A stretch of DNA of 64,000 bases from Colocasia esculenta (taxonomy: Eukaryota; Streptophyta; Magnoliopsida; Alismatales; Araceae), in NCBI GenBank assembly GCA_014218235.1, contig CM024766.1, positions 73,521,207 to 73,585,206 of the forward strand, in the 5' to 3' direction. Made by a program: the position numbers and the translations under genes. The notes beneath the pieces are model-generated. The model did no database searches, was not told the DNA's origin, and saw nothing but the letters and a program-made list of their open reading frames with translations. This document shows, piece after piece, positions 11,308 through 21,757 of this stretch (position 1 is its first letter; each line of letters starts with the position of its first letter).

Positions 11308-11472
11308 TGAAGAGACGTGATTTTAAGTGTACCTCCCAAGAGGTATTATCCCCATGCTTGGAGTCTTATCCTTTAAAATGGCCCTATTGGGAGAAGAGGT
11401 GAGACTCTTGCTGATAAGCACACACTTGTTCTCACTATCTTTCAATGTGGGACTAAAGAATACCTCTACACA
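11308..11472 (-). mobile_element. Miniature LTR, copy a (TRIM-like)
   Basis: A 165-bp unit with TG...CA ends (plus strand opens TGAAGAGACG, closes CTCTACACA), repeated at 11568-11732 with few changes. On the minus strand it ends CACGTCTCTTCA; in the other copies this is followed directly by a TTGGCGCTGTC-type PBS. Here it abuts unrelated sequence (AAGATAC), so it is the outer, 3' LTR of the array. Confidence 0.75.
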
Positions 11473-11567
11473 GCCCCCCAGTGAGGATAAGAGTGTGCGG
11501 ATCTCATGAAGATGAGACGCTCGGGTAGGGCGTACGACCTCTCGTTCGTTCCCATAGACAGCGCCAA
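11473..11567 (-). mobile_element. Miniature internal region 1 with PBS and PPT
   Basis: Only 95 bp. On the minus strand it starts with TTGGCGCTGTCTATGGGAAC at 11548-11567 (PBS-like, the form usual for Tat-lineage gypsy elements and partly matching tRNA-Asp). It ends with CCTCACTGGGGGGC at 11473-11486, a polypurine tract against the next LTR. No coding sequence, as expected for TRIM elements. Confidence 0.7.
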
Positions 11568-11732
11568 TGAAGAGACATGATTTTAAGTGTGCCTCCTAAG
11601 AGGTATTGTCCCCATACTTGGGGTTTTGTCCTTTAAAAGGGCCCTCTTAGGAGAAGAGGTGAGACTCTTGCAGATAAGTACACACTTGTTCTCACTATCT
11701 TTTAATGTGGGACTAAAGAATACCTCTACACA
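11568..11732 (-). mobile_element. Miniature LTR, copy b (TRIM-like)
   Basis: Same length as copy a and clearly homologous through the whole 165 bp. It has an internal region on both sides, so it is shared by two units in tandem. Confidence 0.75.
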
Positions 11733-11827
11733 ACCCCCCAGTGAGGATAAGGGTGTGCGGATCTCATGAAGATGAGACGCTGGGGTAGGGAGCATGACCT
11801 CTCGTTTGTTCCCACAGACAGCGCCAA
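11733..11827 (-). mobile_element. Miniature internal region 2 with PBS and PPT
   Basis: Second 95-bp internal copy. The minus strand opens TTGGCGCTGTCTGTGGGAAC at 11808-11827 and closes with a CACTGGGGGG tract at 11733-11744. The spacing is identical to internal region 1. Confidence 0.7.
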
Positions 11828-12424
11828 TGAAGAGACGTGATTTTAAGTGTGCCTCCCAAGAGGTATTGTCCCCATGCTTGAGGTTTGCCTGTGCCTTTTA
11901 TAGGCAAGGGAGATGAGAGGTACAGACGCTATCTCCTTCAATACTACTTGAAGGGATGCGTCGATTAGAGTCCCTAAGCGGGGAGTTGTCCGTTGAAGGC
12001 GCCTGTTGGGATCCTTCATGGTTAATGCCCTTTAATACATGGGGCGCGCGTTACTCTGTTGCCGTAACTGCCTTCGGGAGGCGAAAGACTGCTCTGGGTC
12101 TTCTTGGCGAAGAGGCACCGAGCAGGGGCCTATTCGATTACCGAGCAGGCTGTTCGGTGCCCGGTGCTCGGAAATAGTGCGGGGCGCTCGGTGATAGATC
12201 GTGCCCTGCTCGAACAGGTTGCAGAGTGTCCGGAGACGGCCCTTGGGGGCCCTTACTTAATAAGATCTAAATTAGTATCTGTGGAGGCTATTTCTAACCT
12301 CCTAGGCCTGCGGGCCTGTCATAGCCCGCCACGACCCATCATGACCCAGGAGGGCGCCTGGGCTCCGGTCATCGAGCCACGTGTCCTCGGGTTCAGCCTA
12401 AGGCTTCCGAACACGCTCTGACCA
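11828..12424 (-). mobile_element. Longer relative of the miniature LTR with GC-rich U3
   Basis: The first 60 bp (TGAAGAGACGTGATTTTAAG...) match the miniature LTRs. The sequence then diverges into a GC-rich stretch with repeated GCTCGG/CCGAGCA motifs and a strong minus-strand TATA box at 11894-11904. It looks like the full-length LTR from which the 165-bp versions are reduced. The outer end is a guess (CTCTGACCA at 12424); open frames here reflect GC content. Confidence 0.45.
11894..11904 (-). promoter_or_regulatory. TATA box of the longer LTR
   Basis: The minus strand reads CCTATAAAAGG, a near-consensus TATA box, about 65 bp from the LTR end and PBS. Confidence 0.6.
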
Positions 12425-13079
12425 TAATTTATATGATATGCAAAACATATAAAATAAACTACAAATCTCAAAATAATAAAAATAGAACATAATTTTTTTT
12501 AACAATATTTCATTTGAATTAGACCAACTCAGATCGTTGTAATATGATACGATACCATCTAGTTCATATAATAATATCAAATTATGAAGGCCCCTCCTTG
12601 GCAAAATCTCTTTGGTGATGAAGGAATGTAAATTTCGTATAGTTGGAGAATAAGAATTTTAATTGGCTTCCACTTCGTATACTTAAGACAGTATAGATCA
12701 CAGTATTAGATAATTGTGTTAGATTGACTTGAATGATTAAATAGAGTTTCTGATAATTTTTAACCTCTTTATTTGATGTTCTTATGTTTTACTTATTTTT
12801 TTTTAAAAATACTTAATTTAAATATTAATCAAGTTACAAAATTTAAAAAATCAAACTGACTATTTTTTTCACGTATCTTAACAATATAATATGATACGAT
12901 CGATTCGCGAGATACAATGACCTATATTTTCGAGAGAAAAAAATGATACAATGTAATATAATAAATTGCATGAGAAAAATTAATACATTACACTGTGTCC
13001 AACAAACTTTTTTCAAAATTTTCGAATAAATACTACTGTCGCGTCTCCATTGGAACCTCGCCCCCGACTTGTTCGCGCC
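12425..13079. other. AT-rich spacer, no gene seen
   Basis: Low-complexity AT-rich DNA with short poly-A and poly-T runs. No recognised feature. Confidence 0.6.
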
Positions 13080-13207
13080 TAGGGCTGTTCATTATTTGGT
13101 CCAACCCGAAAAATCGAACCGAACTAGTTTGAAGATTTCATGGATTCAGTTCAGTTTGGTGTTAAGAAACCGAAATGAACCGAATATTTATATATAATTA
13201 CAAGACT

Positions 13208-13281
13208 CTTTGTAGCCCATTTGGTATTGTGGGGCACGCGACCTCCGACCTCTTTGAGGTCGCGGGTTCGAAACCTGCAAG
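13208..13281 (+). repeat. tRNA-like (SINE-type) sequence 1
   Basis: 74 bp with a box-A-like TGTAGCCCATTTGG and a perfect box B, GGTTCGAAACC, at 13265-13275. The ends CTTTGTAG and CTGCAAG can pair as an acceptor stem. The anticodon arm is not convincing, so it is called a tRNA-derived sequence rather than a tRNA gene. Confidence 0.55.
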
Positions 13282-13343
13282 TTTATGAATTTAAATTTCA
13301 GTTCAAACAGAATATATATATAAAATTAAATTACCACAAAAGA

Positions 13344-13410
13344 CTTTGTAGTCCAGTTGGTTGGCACGGGGGATGCGACCTCTTTTGGCGCGGGTACAAA
13401 ACCTGCAAAG
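13344..13410 (+). repeat. tRNA-like (SINE-type) sequence 2
   Basis: Second copy, 136 bp downstream of the first: CTTTGTAGTCCAGTTGGTTGG (better box A), GCGACCTC and a degraded box B (GGGTACAAAACC). End pairing CTTTGTAG with CTGCAAAG is stronger than in copy 1. Confidence 0.5.
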
Positions 13411-13499
13411 CGCGTTTACTATTTTTTTTTTTAATTTCGAATCGAACCGATTTGATTTGTTAAAAAATAAAGAATGAACGGCGACCGTGTTCACCCCTG

Positions 13500-14060
13500 C
13501 GCCCCCACGGAAACAGCAACAAATCACGCGCCCCCGCTTCTGACCGCCTTCCGCCATAATAACCGCTGAGGTGCTGGCCATACGGAACCCTCCTTGGCGA
13601 CGGATGGCGGTCACCACTCCGAAGTCCGAAGGCCCCTCTGCGATCCCGGCAGGCGGCAGTTCTCCACCCACCACCACCATCGCGTCGATCGCGGTCCTCC
13701 TGCCCAGGACCGGCGCCCTGGCATGGCAGCTGGCCCTGTGGGGGCAACCTGCAACCTAGCCTTCGGGGGCGGACGGGGCCACGCCGGAAGGGGAGGGACC
13801 TTCAAACACCAGGCTGCCACATCACTCGCACAGATCGTTCCAGGTATGCACAATGCTCCCTGGCGCATCTACCGGCGTAGGTACGAGCTCCTGCAAGCCG
13901 GCCAGAGGCTCCGCAGACCACTTGTGGTGGCCCCTACCCGTAAGGGGAAAGTCGTCTTGTTCAGATGTCTTCTTCTGCTTTTTGCGGAACTTAGACAGGG
14001 GTCGATACCCTGCCTTTGACAGCCAAATCTAGGTCCCCCATCTCGACCTTGATGATATGA
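13500..14060 (+). other. GC-rich block, possible exon or transcript start
   Basis: Clearly richer in GC and CpG than the DNA around it. Overlapping open frames occur on both strands (for example 141 codons at 13594-14019 plus, 125 codons at 13303-13680 minus), but none has a motif I recognise. A splice-donor-like CAG|GTATGC lies at 13841-13849. It could be the first exon of a gene or lncRNA read to the right, a GC-rich transposon part, or neither. Confidence 0.25.
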
Positions 14061-15648
14061 ATACGAAGGCGAGGTGCTCCCAGCGACAGTGGAGATCCTT
14101 GCATCCTCGAATTCTTATGGTCGGTTTACATGTTTGGTTGGGTTGCACTTGCAGGTTAGATTGATAGGCAGAGAGTGCTCAAGTACGTCATTAGTTGATA
14201 TGATTTTGGGTGTGCTTCATTTGCGATTGGAGGCATCTTTCTGCTTCTATGCGGGTCTTGCTTGATGTCCTTACTTGAAGTTTGGTAGTCTGCAACTTTA
14301 AGGTTTTAGTTGCAAATTTTCCTGGGAACTAAGTTAGCTGAAGGGATACTGTAGAGAAGCAGGAATTGATAGTGCATCGAGTGTATAAAAAACCAATGTT
14401 GAATGGGATAATTAAAGGTGAAAGTTGGCATCTCTGGTTCCCAATTAAATTAATATCAATGGCCTTCGACTGGAAGTTGAATGAATTATGGCTTTATTCT
14501 GGGTGCAAGTGGTATAGTGTAATTTCAACGACTTCAGTGAACTTTTTCGCTGAACCCTAGTTTAATGCCCAAGGACGATTTGTTTCAGAAAAATTAAATC
14601 ACACAAAGTGGGGCTCCGTCATTGCCTCTAGACTGGGAGCACCGCGTGAGCAAATTATTACCTTGACCCAGTAATAGAATAGTATGAGGAGAGAGTAGAC
14701 GGAATCGAAGTTGAAAAGAAAAGCTGGACCCTAGAGGAGTAGCGTTCTCCTTAATTTATTGACCTTCCCGAGGTACTTACTTTTTTTTTTCCCTCACTGT
14801 CGAGAAAAGGTCATTTGCATGCCATGTTACCCTACATATAGAATCTTAGTGCCCTTGCCCTGTACGTGTGTTGAAGGGTAGATATCAGAGTGTAAAATGT
14901 TCTTCAAAAATCAAGAGATAGTTTCATACTTCTTCCTCATCTATTGTTATCCTTATCTTCTCTTCTCCTCCTTGTTTCATTTCTCCTTTCTCATTCTCCT
15001 CCCTCCACTCCTATTTCCCCCCTCTTATGCTTGATCTTCATCGGACTTCATCTTTGGAACCCTAGAGAGGACGAGACTTTGAAGACATCTGTTTAATGGC
15101 AAGCCAAGTATATCAACAATTTGAACACTGAAACTTTATGTTCATCTTTAGTGCAGTATTACTGGTGATGAAGCAGACTATCATGATAACAATTAGGAGA
15201 GCCTTGGACGTTTCTTATGTCTTACTTATCATATGACCGGAATGGTGTTTGATTAATCATGAATATGGGAATCATATCCAAAAGGTCCATTGAATCAATA
15301 AACTATAGAAGACATGGATCGAATTGGCTGAGGATATGTGTAGCATCATGACTATTTATCTTGTATTTTCTTGTTTGATATTGCTATCACTGTTTACATG
15401 GTCCTCACTCTCTAGTGACCTTTGCCTTTATTAAAAGGGAATTTGGTCATAAAAAAAAGTATGTTGTTGCCTAAAATGGAAAGAGACTGCACTGTCGTGT
15501 GACTGTGTCACTGTGCTTATATTTTATATCTCGAAACAAGATAGCCAAAACAGTAAATCCACTGTCATTTAATGTTCTCTTTCTTTTTCTAGTATTTACT
15601 TATATCTTTAGTTTTAAAATGATGTGGAAAAATCCATAGACTTTGCCA
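14061..15648. other. No gene recognised
   Basis: Pyrimidine-rich stretches (14930-15040), otherwise featureless. It could be intron if the block at 13500-14060 is an exon, but no second exon is recognisable. Confidence 0.5.
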
Positions 15649-15752
15649 AGTTTCTCTCTATAGCTTCCTTTGCGTTCTTCCCCCCTATGATTGATGCCTG
15701 AGTTTCTCTCTGTAGCTTCCTTTTCTTTTTATTACCCTATGGTTGATGCCTG
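15649..15752. repeat. 52-bp tandem duplication
   Basis: Two adjacent copies (15649-15700 and 15701-15752) start AGTTTCTCTCT and end TTGATGCCTG, differing by a handful of substitutions. Confidence 0.85.
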
Positions 15753-17880
15753 GTCGTGAGAGAGGTGCAACATCTTAAATGACACAAGTTTCCCATCCTT
15801 CCAATGCATATTACTTTCTTTTCCATCTAGCCCTTCTGTTCTGATCAAAGTTTAACCTCCTCTCTCTTTGCCGACCTTTTTCTATTCTTTTCTCTAGAGC
15901 CACCCCACTAAGGAAGCTTCTTACAATGGTTCTCTAATGACATTGCCATTTTGTGATGTGAACTGCCTTCTGGAACTCTGCTAATGGCCTAGCAACCTTG
16001 GTCTCCATATATTAATTTTCTCCTGTTTCAACCTCTCTTCCTTTTTATCCTTCAACTTCTTTGATTGTCCCAATAAACTTCCCCTTCTAATACTTGTATA
16101 TGGGGGATAACTGCAGATTCATCTTCGAAGAGTTATCCCAAACTCTTTGAAGTGTCTGGCACCTTAAGCTTTGTCTTGGATTTCTAGATTTCTCTAAATT
16201 CACAGAGGTGTCTATTCATCTCTACTGCTTGCAGCTTCACCCACTGTTTCAATTCTGAAGGTGAATAGCTTTTCAACTGCAGTGGCTTCTCTCCTCCAAC
16301 TGGAATCCTGCTTGGTGAGCTTCACCTGCGTCATGTGTTGATGAATAGAAATTTTTTCTGGATGTCATCCTTCCTGACATATCTGCTTCTTAACCTGCTC
16401 GATCGTGAAGTGTGGAACCAATCTGACAGCTTAGTTCCTGATTTCCCTTCCCTCCTGGCCCTTGTAACCCAATTTTGAATTGAATCCCTTGCCTTGTCTG
16501 TATCCCTGCTGTCCAATTGCAAGGATAACTGCACTGCCAGTGTTGTGTCTTCTTCGTTCCCTCCTTTGTTAACTTTACATTCTGCAATTGCAATTTATGT
16601 TCCCCTTGCCCACTCCCTCCACACCCCCCCCCCCCCCCCCCCCCCAAACGGCACACACAATCCCTCACAAGATATGAGCATGTACATACTCTTAGTTCAG
16701 GCATTGCCTACAATGTGAACCGATATACCATAAATATTTGCTAAAAGTCTTCCCCACATCCCATGCAGCTGACTTCATCTGTCAGAGATTGATGAATTTT
16801 AACCTTAACAGGCACCCTTATGAAATTTCTAATTCCTCTTTGTCAATCATTGCATTCCTCTGCTCTGTTTTGGGGATGGGGGGGGGGGGGAGGGGAGGAC
16901 CTGCAAAGTGCTTTTTCCATCTTGGGACACAGAGGAGTTTGTGTAAGGAGCCTCTGCCATTACTCTGCCCCTCCATCTTGGCTATCATGAAGCCATAGGA
17001 GAGCTGTATCACTTCTAGCTCCATCTCCACCACACAGCAGAAAAAGGATCTGATCATGGTGTCTTTTAGTCATGCCAGTAAAAGAAAAAACCACACTCAG
17101 ATAGGATTTTCTGCGTAATTTGTCACCAGTCTTCAGTCCTTTATGGGATAATCACATGAATGAAAGAACTGTTATCATGGATCAGCTATTCAGTTTCCAA
17201 CTCTTCCTGCATGAAGTTGCTACCTTTTTCAAAGAGTACTAGTTTCTACAAGCTATTTTCTGTGGGCAATGCACAACATTGTTGTTACCTCACTGAATCT
17301 CCTCTCCCTTGGTTAGCTCCACATGCTCTACTCCTTTGCATTTCATGTTGTTCACCTTAGAGAGTTGACTCCCATCAGGCGTTGGGGGAGGGGGGTACCT
17401 TGTCTGTCACAAACCTGTTGATGCTATTATTGTTTCTGCCACAAGGTCCTTTCTCCCTTTCTGACACTACATTGGATGCCTTGAATATCTCCTCCTCACT
17501 TTTGTATTCATGACTTTACATTATGTTCTATTTCTCCATCACTAACATCTACATCATAGATCTTGTTGTCGCCCATGACCCTTGCTGGAGCTCCAATTGT
17601 TAATCTAGTTCTCTTGTAAGGCTAGCCAGAGTAGTTTGTACTCTGGGGTAGATATTTCATTCCTGTATTGTTGAAGAAAGGATTTTCTTTGATACTTACC
17701 TAACATTTGGATTATCATGATTTTTGGCCTTCCTTTTCATTTTATGCCACAATAAAACTTGGAAAGTTGGGATGGGGATCCCTTTTGTGGTGTATCCCTG
17801 TTTAAACACGCGAAAATATTCTTTCATGTATTCTTATCTTTTTGAGGAAAAAGATAGATTGTTGATGTTTGCCTATTTTG
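15753..17880. other. Unassigned sequence with homopolymer tracts
   Basis: A run of 22 C at 16624-16645 and a run of 13 G at 16878-16890 stand out. Minus-strand open frames around 16390-16704 look like a decayed coding sequence but match no family I can name. Confidence 0.45.
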
Positions 17881-18700
17881 CGGGCGTGCCAGTCTGTTAA
17901 AACAGACAAATTTCGTTTATCAGACGATTTGGGTATCGGGTACTGGACCTTTCCCCGTCGATGATTCGACGTTTTATTTACATCGAGAAGAACTCGAATA
18001 CCTCTGATACATGGCTAGACATTGATTGAGAACATATCATGAGAAAGACCCCATTCATATCAAGTTCATCTTTCCATGTGGAGTTATGGCGTTTTCGCCA
18101 ATGTATCTATCCACATCGGGGACTGTTTTAGAAACATTTGTCAAAACGGGGACAACCTTATCATGTTTTCCCATTTTTAGGACCGTTTCACAAAGATCCC
18201 CCTTATAATGGAGATTGATTGGCCTCATTCTTCGTGGATTGAGGATTGACTCGTCATCCCTTTACTTCTAGGGGCTAATTTGCAATTTCACCCCAAACGT
18301 GTGGACTGATTTGTCATTCCCCGCATTTCTAGGGACTGATTTATAATTTCATCCCAAAAAATGGGGGCTGATTCATCCTTCCCTGTGTTTCTAGGGACTG
18401 ATTGGTAATTTTGCCCCAAAATAGGGACTGGTTTACAAAATCCCCCTTTAAAACATGGACTGGTTCACAGTTTTCTCCGTATTTAGGGACTGATTTGTAA
18501 TTTTTTATATCTTTTAGGACTGGTTTGTCAAATATCTCTTAAAATGGGGACTGGTTCACAAAAAGGCTTTTTATTTGAGGACTGATTTATAATTCTTTGT
18601 TCATGTGAGGGTTATTTTGAAAATTTTCTGATGAATAGGGAGGGGTTATTTTATAATAAAATTTTTTGGGGTCCTTATCCCTTTAGGACATCATGTCTGA
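17881..18700. repeat. Degenerate minisatellite, GGACTGATTTGT units
   Basis: From about 18110 onward the motif GGGACTGATTTGTAATTTC followed by CCCAAAA recurs every 45-60 bp in diverged form (near 18290, 18340, 18400, 18425, 18485, 18545 and 18580). Such arrays often occur in LTR U3 regions; assignment to the neighbouring minus-strand TATA unit is inference. Confidence 0.6.
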
Positions 18701-19346
18701 TTTTTTTTAAAGAATTTTCTAACATTTATTCATGTGTAAAATTCAATTGATTTGAAATGGCTATGTATTTCGGTCATTTATATAAATAAAAAGGGATTCA
18801 GGGTTTTTTTCGTAATTTTTCTTGAAAACAGGGGTGGCCTTATGAATTTTTCATCATTTCTGAGCTTCCAGGATTTTTTTGAAATGACCTTGACATCCCT
18901 TTACGCAGGGATTCAGAAAGTTTCCTTCTTTTGGTCACTTATACAAATGAACATGAGATGGGGTTATTCTGCAATTTTTGTACAGAGAATATTATTGCAG
19001 ACCGACCATAGATCATGTGCAGAAATTTGTTGTATCATTTCCATTGTTGTTTTCATGAGAGATAGTCTATTGATTCCACTTTCTAAACTCATGAAAGAAG
19101 GTTTACAAATAACCACATAGCTAATATAGACTTGCCTTAACCAAAGTAAGGCAACTTTCCACACTTTAGCCTTGTGAAACAGAACAAGGCAGCAGCGCAC
19201 AGAACAGATCAAGGGATTTCTGAATTCTTGGAGTTTTTCTGAACTCCTCTGGTTCCTCTCTTCTTGCTGGACACTTCTTCCAGAACTTCTCCTGGACTTG
19301 GTTTTCAGATTTCCAGCTCTCCTCCTTCTTGGAGCATTGGGTCCCC

Positions 19347-19353
19347 TTTTATA
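19347..19353 (-). promoter_or_regulatory. TATA box beside the palindromic array
   Basis: The minus strand reads CCCCTATAAAAGGGG around 19343-19357. The palindromic GC array lies upstream of it on that strand. This resembles an LTR or promoter with an upstream repeat block, but no LTR ends could be located. Confidence 0.45.
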
Positions 19354-19379
19354 GGGGCTGAGCAAAGGGTGGATATCCC

Positions 19380-19790
19380 ACCGGGGTTTTGTCCCATCGG
19401 AGACGAAGCCCACTGGAGTTGGAGCCCACCGGGGACGGAGCCCACCGGGGACGGAGCCCATCGGGTATGCATTTATTTCTGTCATCTTTTTTCTTTTCCG
19501 AGACAGAGCACCGGTGGGAGTCCCACCGGGGACGTGGGACCCACAAGGGCACCGGTGGGACTCCCACCGGGCACACAACCCCGGTGGGGTTCCCACAGGC
19601 CGCGCGGCCCCGGTGGGAGTCCCACCGGGTGCGCGCAGCCCCGGTGGGGGCCCCACCGGGTGCGCGCGGCCCCGGTGGGACCTCCACTGGGTGCGCAGCA
19701 CCGGTGGTGTCCCCACCGGGTGCGCGCGGCCCCTGGTGGGGTCTCCACCGGGTGCGCACAGCCCCGGTGGGGGTCCCACCGGGTGTGTCA
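19380..19790. repeat. CpG-rich palindromic minisatellite, 31-bp period
   Basis: From 19500 the unit CCGGTGGGAGTCCCACCGG plus GTGCGCGCGGCC recurs at 19611, 19642, 19673, 19702, 19733 and 19765 (spacing 29-32 bp), with looser copies before. Each unit is a near-perfect palindrome. An 18-bp GAGCCCACCGGGGACG version occupies 19407-19460. Long open frames on both strands arise from the periodicity. Confidence 0.9.
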
Positions 19791-20169
19791 GCCTTGGCGC
19801 GGCTCCGATGGGGCCTCCACCGGGGTCGATACCCCGTAAAACCTGATGGGAGTCCCATCGGGGCATCTCAGCGGGAGTTTTCTTTATAAACTCCTAACCA
19901 CGTGTCATTTCATCACGTGGGGCTTTTTCCTCGTCGTGTGAGGAGGTGGATTTTGGCCACGTCACTTTCGATTGCTGACATGGGTATTTGACCGGACCCC
20001 CGCACATTTAAAAAATGAACGCCACGTAGGGCGCCTTCCACCGGCATATCTCGGGCCATTAAATTTCGTTCGCCCGACATTGGCTTCGATTCCGGACACG
20101 CCGGAGACGTGGGGTTGACTGATTTCTGTTTTGGGTCAACCCCGAGGACCTTTTTCTCCGACATTCTGG

Positions 20170-20605
20170 GATGTGCAGAAATATTTCTTTTTCTGCATTA
20201 ATTTATTCCGAAAATCCAGAATAAATGATTTCGTTTCATCTATTCATCCTGAAAATTTTGAATAAATAGCCTCAAGGGTTATCCTTTACCCGGGACGCCG
20301 GATAAATATTCTCCTTTTCGTGCACTTGTTCCCGACATTTGAATAAAGTTCTCAGGGGTATTTTATTCCGAAAACACTGGGGGTTATAAGGTTTCAGCCC
20401 CAATTTAATGCGGAATGGCCCTGTTCACAATTCAAAGATGTGCAGCAGATATTTCTGTTTTCTGCTGTCTATTTATTCCGAAAATCCAGAATAAATGCCT
20501 TCTTGTCTTTCTTTCATTCATTCTGAAAAATTCTGAATAAATGGATTTGGGGGTTACTTTTGTCCGGAACCCCGTACAAATATTTTCCTTCTCATACACT
20601 TGCTC
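20170..20605. repeat. Duplicated block, offset about 267 bp
   Basis: GATGTGCAG...TTATTCCGAAAATCCAGAATAAATG...GGATAAATATTCTCC at 20170-20340 is repeated in diverged form at 20437-20605. The core TTATTC...GAATAA is itself an inverted repeat. This is probably U3 sequence of the unit with the TATA box at 19347; that link is inference. Confidence 0.65.
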
Positions 20606-20951
20606 TATGTATTTAAAACAAGTGTTTGTGGCATGAGAACAAATTTTTTCATTCAACAATCCCATTGTACACAAGATGTTAGTAAGATATTGAGTTCAAT
20701 ATTGATACATATCCATTCCCAAGAATTTTGCATCTTAAAGCTACCAAGAAAGGAGATACTTTTTGGTGTAGTGCTGGTCCCAAGTGGATGGGAACGGAGA
20801 TTGTGATCTTTCTTTTGGACTCATTATTATGAGGAGACGGGGAAATTAGCAAGCAAAAAGGATGACGCTGGTGCTTAGATGTCCATTCTCATGTACACAA
20901 TTTTGCTACTAGTGTTTCTTCCATGAGGATATAATATTGGATCTTATCCTT

Positions 20952-21054
20952 CCTAGTTTTCACATGATACTGACTTTGCAGATTTTGATATGATACTGAC
21001 TTTTCACATGACCTAGTTTTCACATGATACTGACTTTGCGGATTTTGATATCAC
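20952..21054. repeat. 60-bp tandem duplication
   Basis: CCTAGTTTTCACATGATACT starts at 20952 and again at 21012; each copy continues through CTGACTTTGC(A/G)GATTTTGATAT. Confidence 0.8.
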
Positions 21055-21757
21055 ATTGGATCTTGTCCTTTGACAATTCTCCAGGGCAAATATCATTACA
21101 ATTCATGCATCTAGTAGATTCTTCTAATGTCTGGTCTGCCACCAAGGATTGTACCTAATCAACATGGATTAAAAACTTCCTATGTCATATAATAGGTTAG
21201 AGTTATATTATTGTTTCATTGATATAATTTTTTTCTTCTTCATGCTTGATCTATGCAAATATGCTGTCTATTTTGGTAGTTCTAGTCGGACATCATTGGT
21301 CATTAGGTTCAACGTTGGACGCAGTTAAGTGAATATTAACTCCATCCTTGTTCATTTCGTAGATATTTCCAGTCTGGGCTATGAGTCTCATAATGAATCA
21401 GGAACTTGTTTTCCAATATCTGGTATCCCGAAACTCTTATTGCTTACATGGATATGATTACTAACTGAAACAAACATGATGAGGGGAAGTATCTTTCTCT
21501 GGTTGGAATAGGCCTTCCTCTGAAGTCTGATAACGGCATTTTCTTGAAGTTCCATTTGAATTTGATAAATCACCCCAGAGACAGGAAAGCTTCCACTTGC
21601 ATATATTCATAGCGAAGAAGGCATCACGGGTGTTATTCTACTCAAAATGACTAAAGCGTTATTACAGAATTAATTGGACAAGACTTGAAAAAAATATTGA
21701 TAGCTGGATGACAAAGTTTTTCAACATTGTTGGTACATCAAGGTATCCAACATATAA
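21055..21757. other. No gene seen
   Basis: AT-rich. The best open frame (61 codons, minus, 21388-21573) shows no recognisable motif. Confidence 0.5.

Larger units (their letters stand above)
13080..13499. mobile_element. MITE-like unit with hAT-type ends
   Basis: The left end TAGGGCTGTTCATTATTTGG and the right end ...ATGAACGGCGACCGTGTTCACCCCTG are imperfect inverted repeats; inside them, AAATCGAACCGAA on the left mirrors TTCGAATCGAACCGATTT on the right. hAT-like MITEs commonly start YAGGGNTGTTCA. No clean 8-bp target duplication is seen (TTCGCGCC versus CGCCCCCA). It contains two tRNA-like segments. Confidence 0.5.

Noticed and set aside
11956..12421. Open frames of 73 and 105 codons
   Set aside because: They lie in the GC-rich U3 of the longer LTR upstream of its TATA box; composition explains them.
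13208..13281. A functional tRNA gene
   Set aside because: Box B is perfect, but the anticodon arm is not convincing and a decayed sister copy sits 136 bp away inside a MITE-like unit.
16624..16890. Long C and G homopolymers as G-quadruplex or telomere-like signal
   Set aside because: Pure mononucleotide runs of this kind are common slippage products and may also be sequencing artefacts; no telomere repeat is present.
18964..19889. Long overlapping open frames on both strands (up to 300 codons)
   Set aside because: They arise from the 31-bp and 18-bp GC-rich tandem units, give low-complexity Gly/Pro/Arg repeats on both strands, and have no domain.
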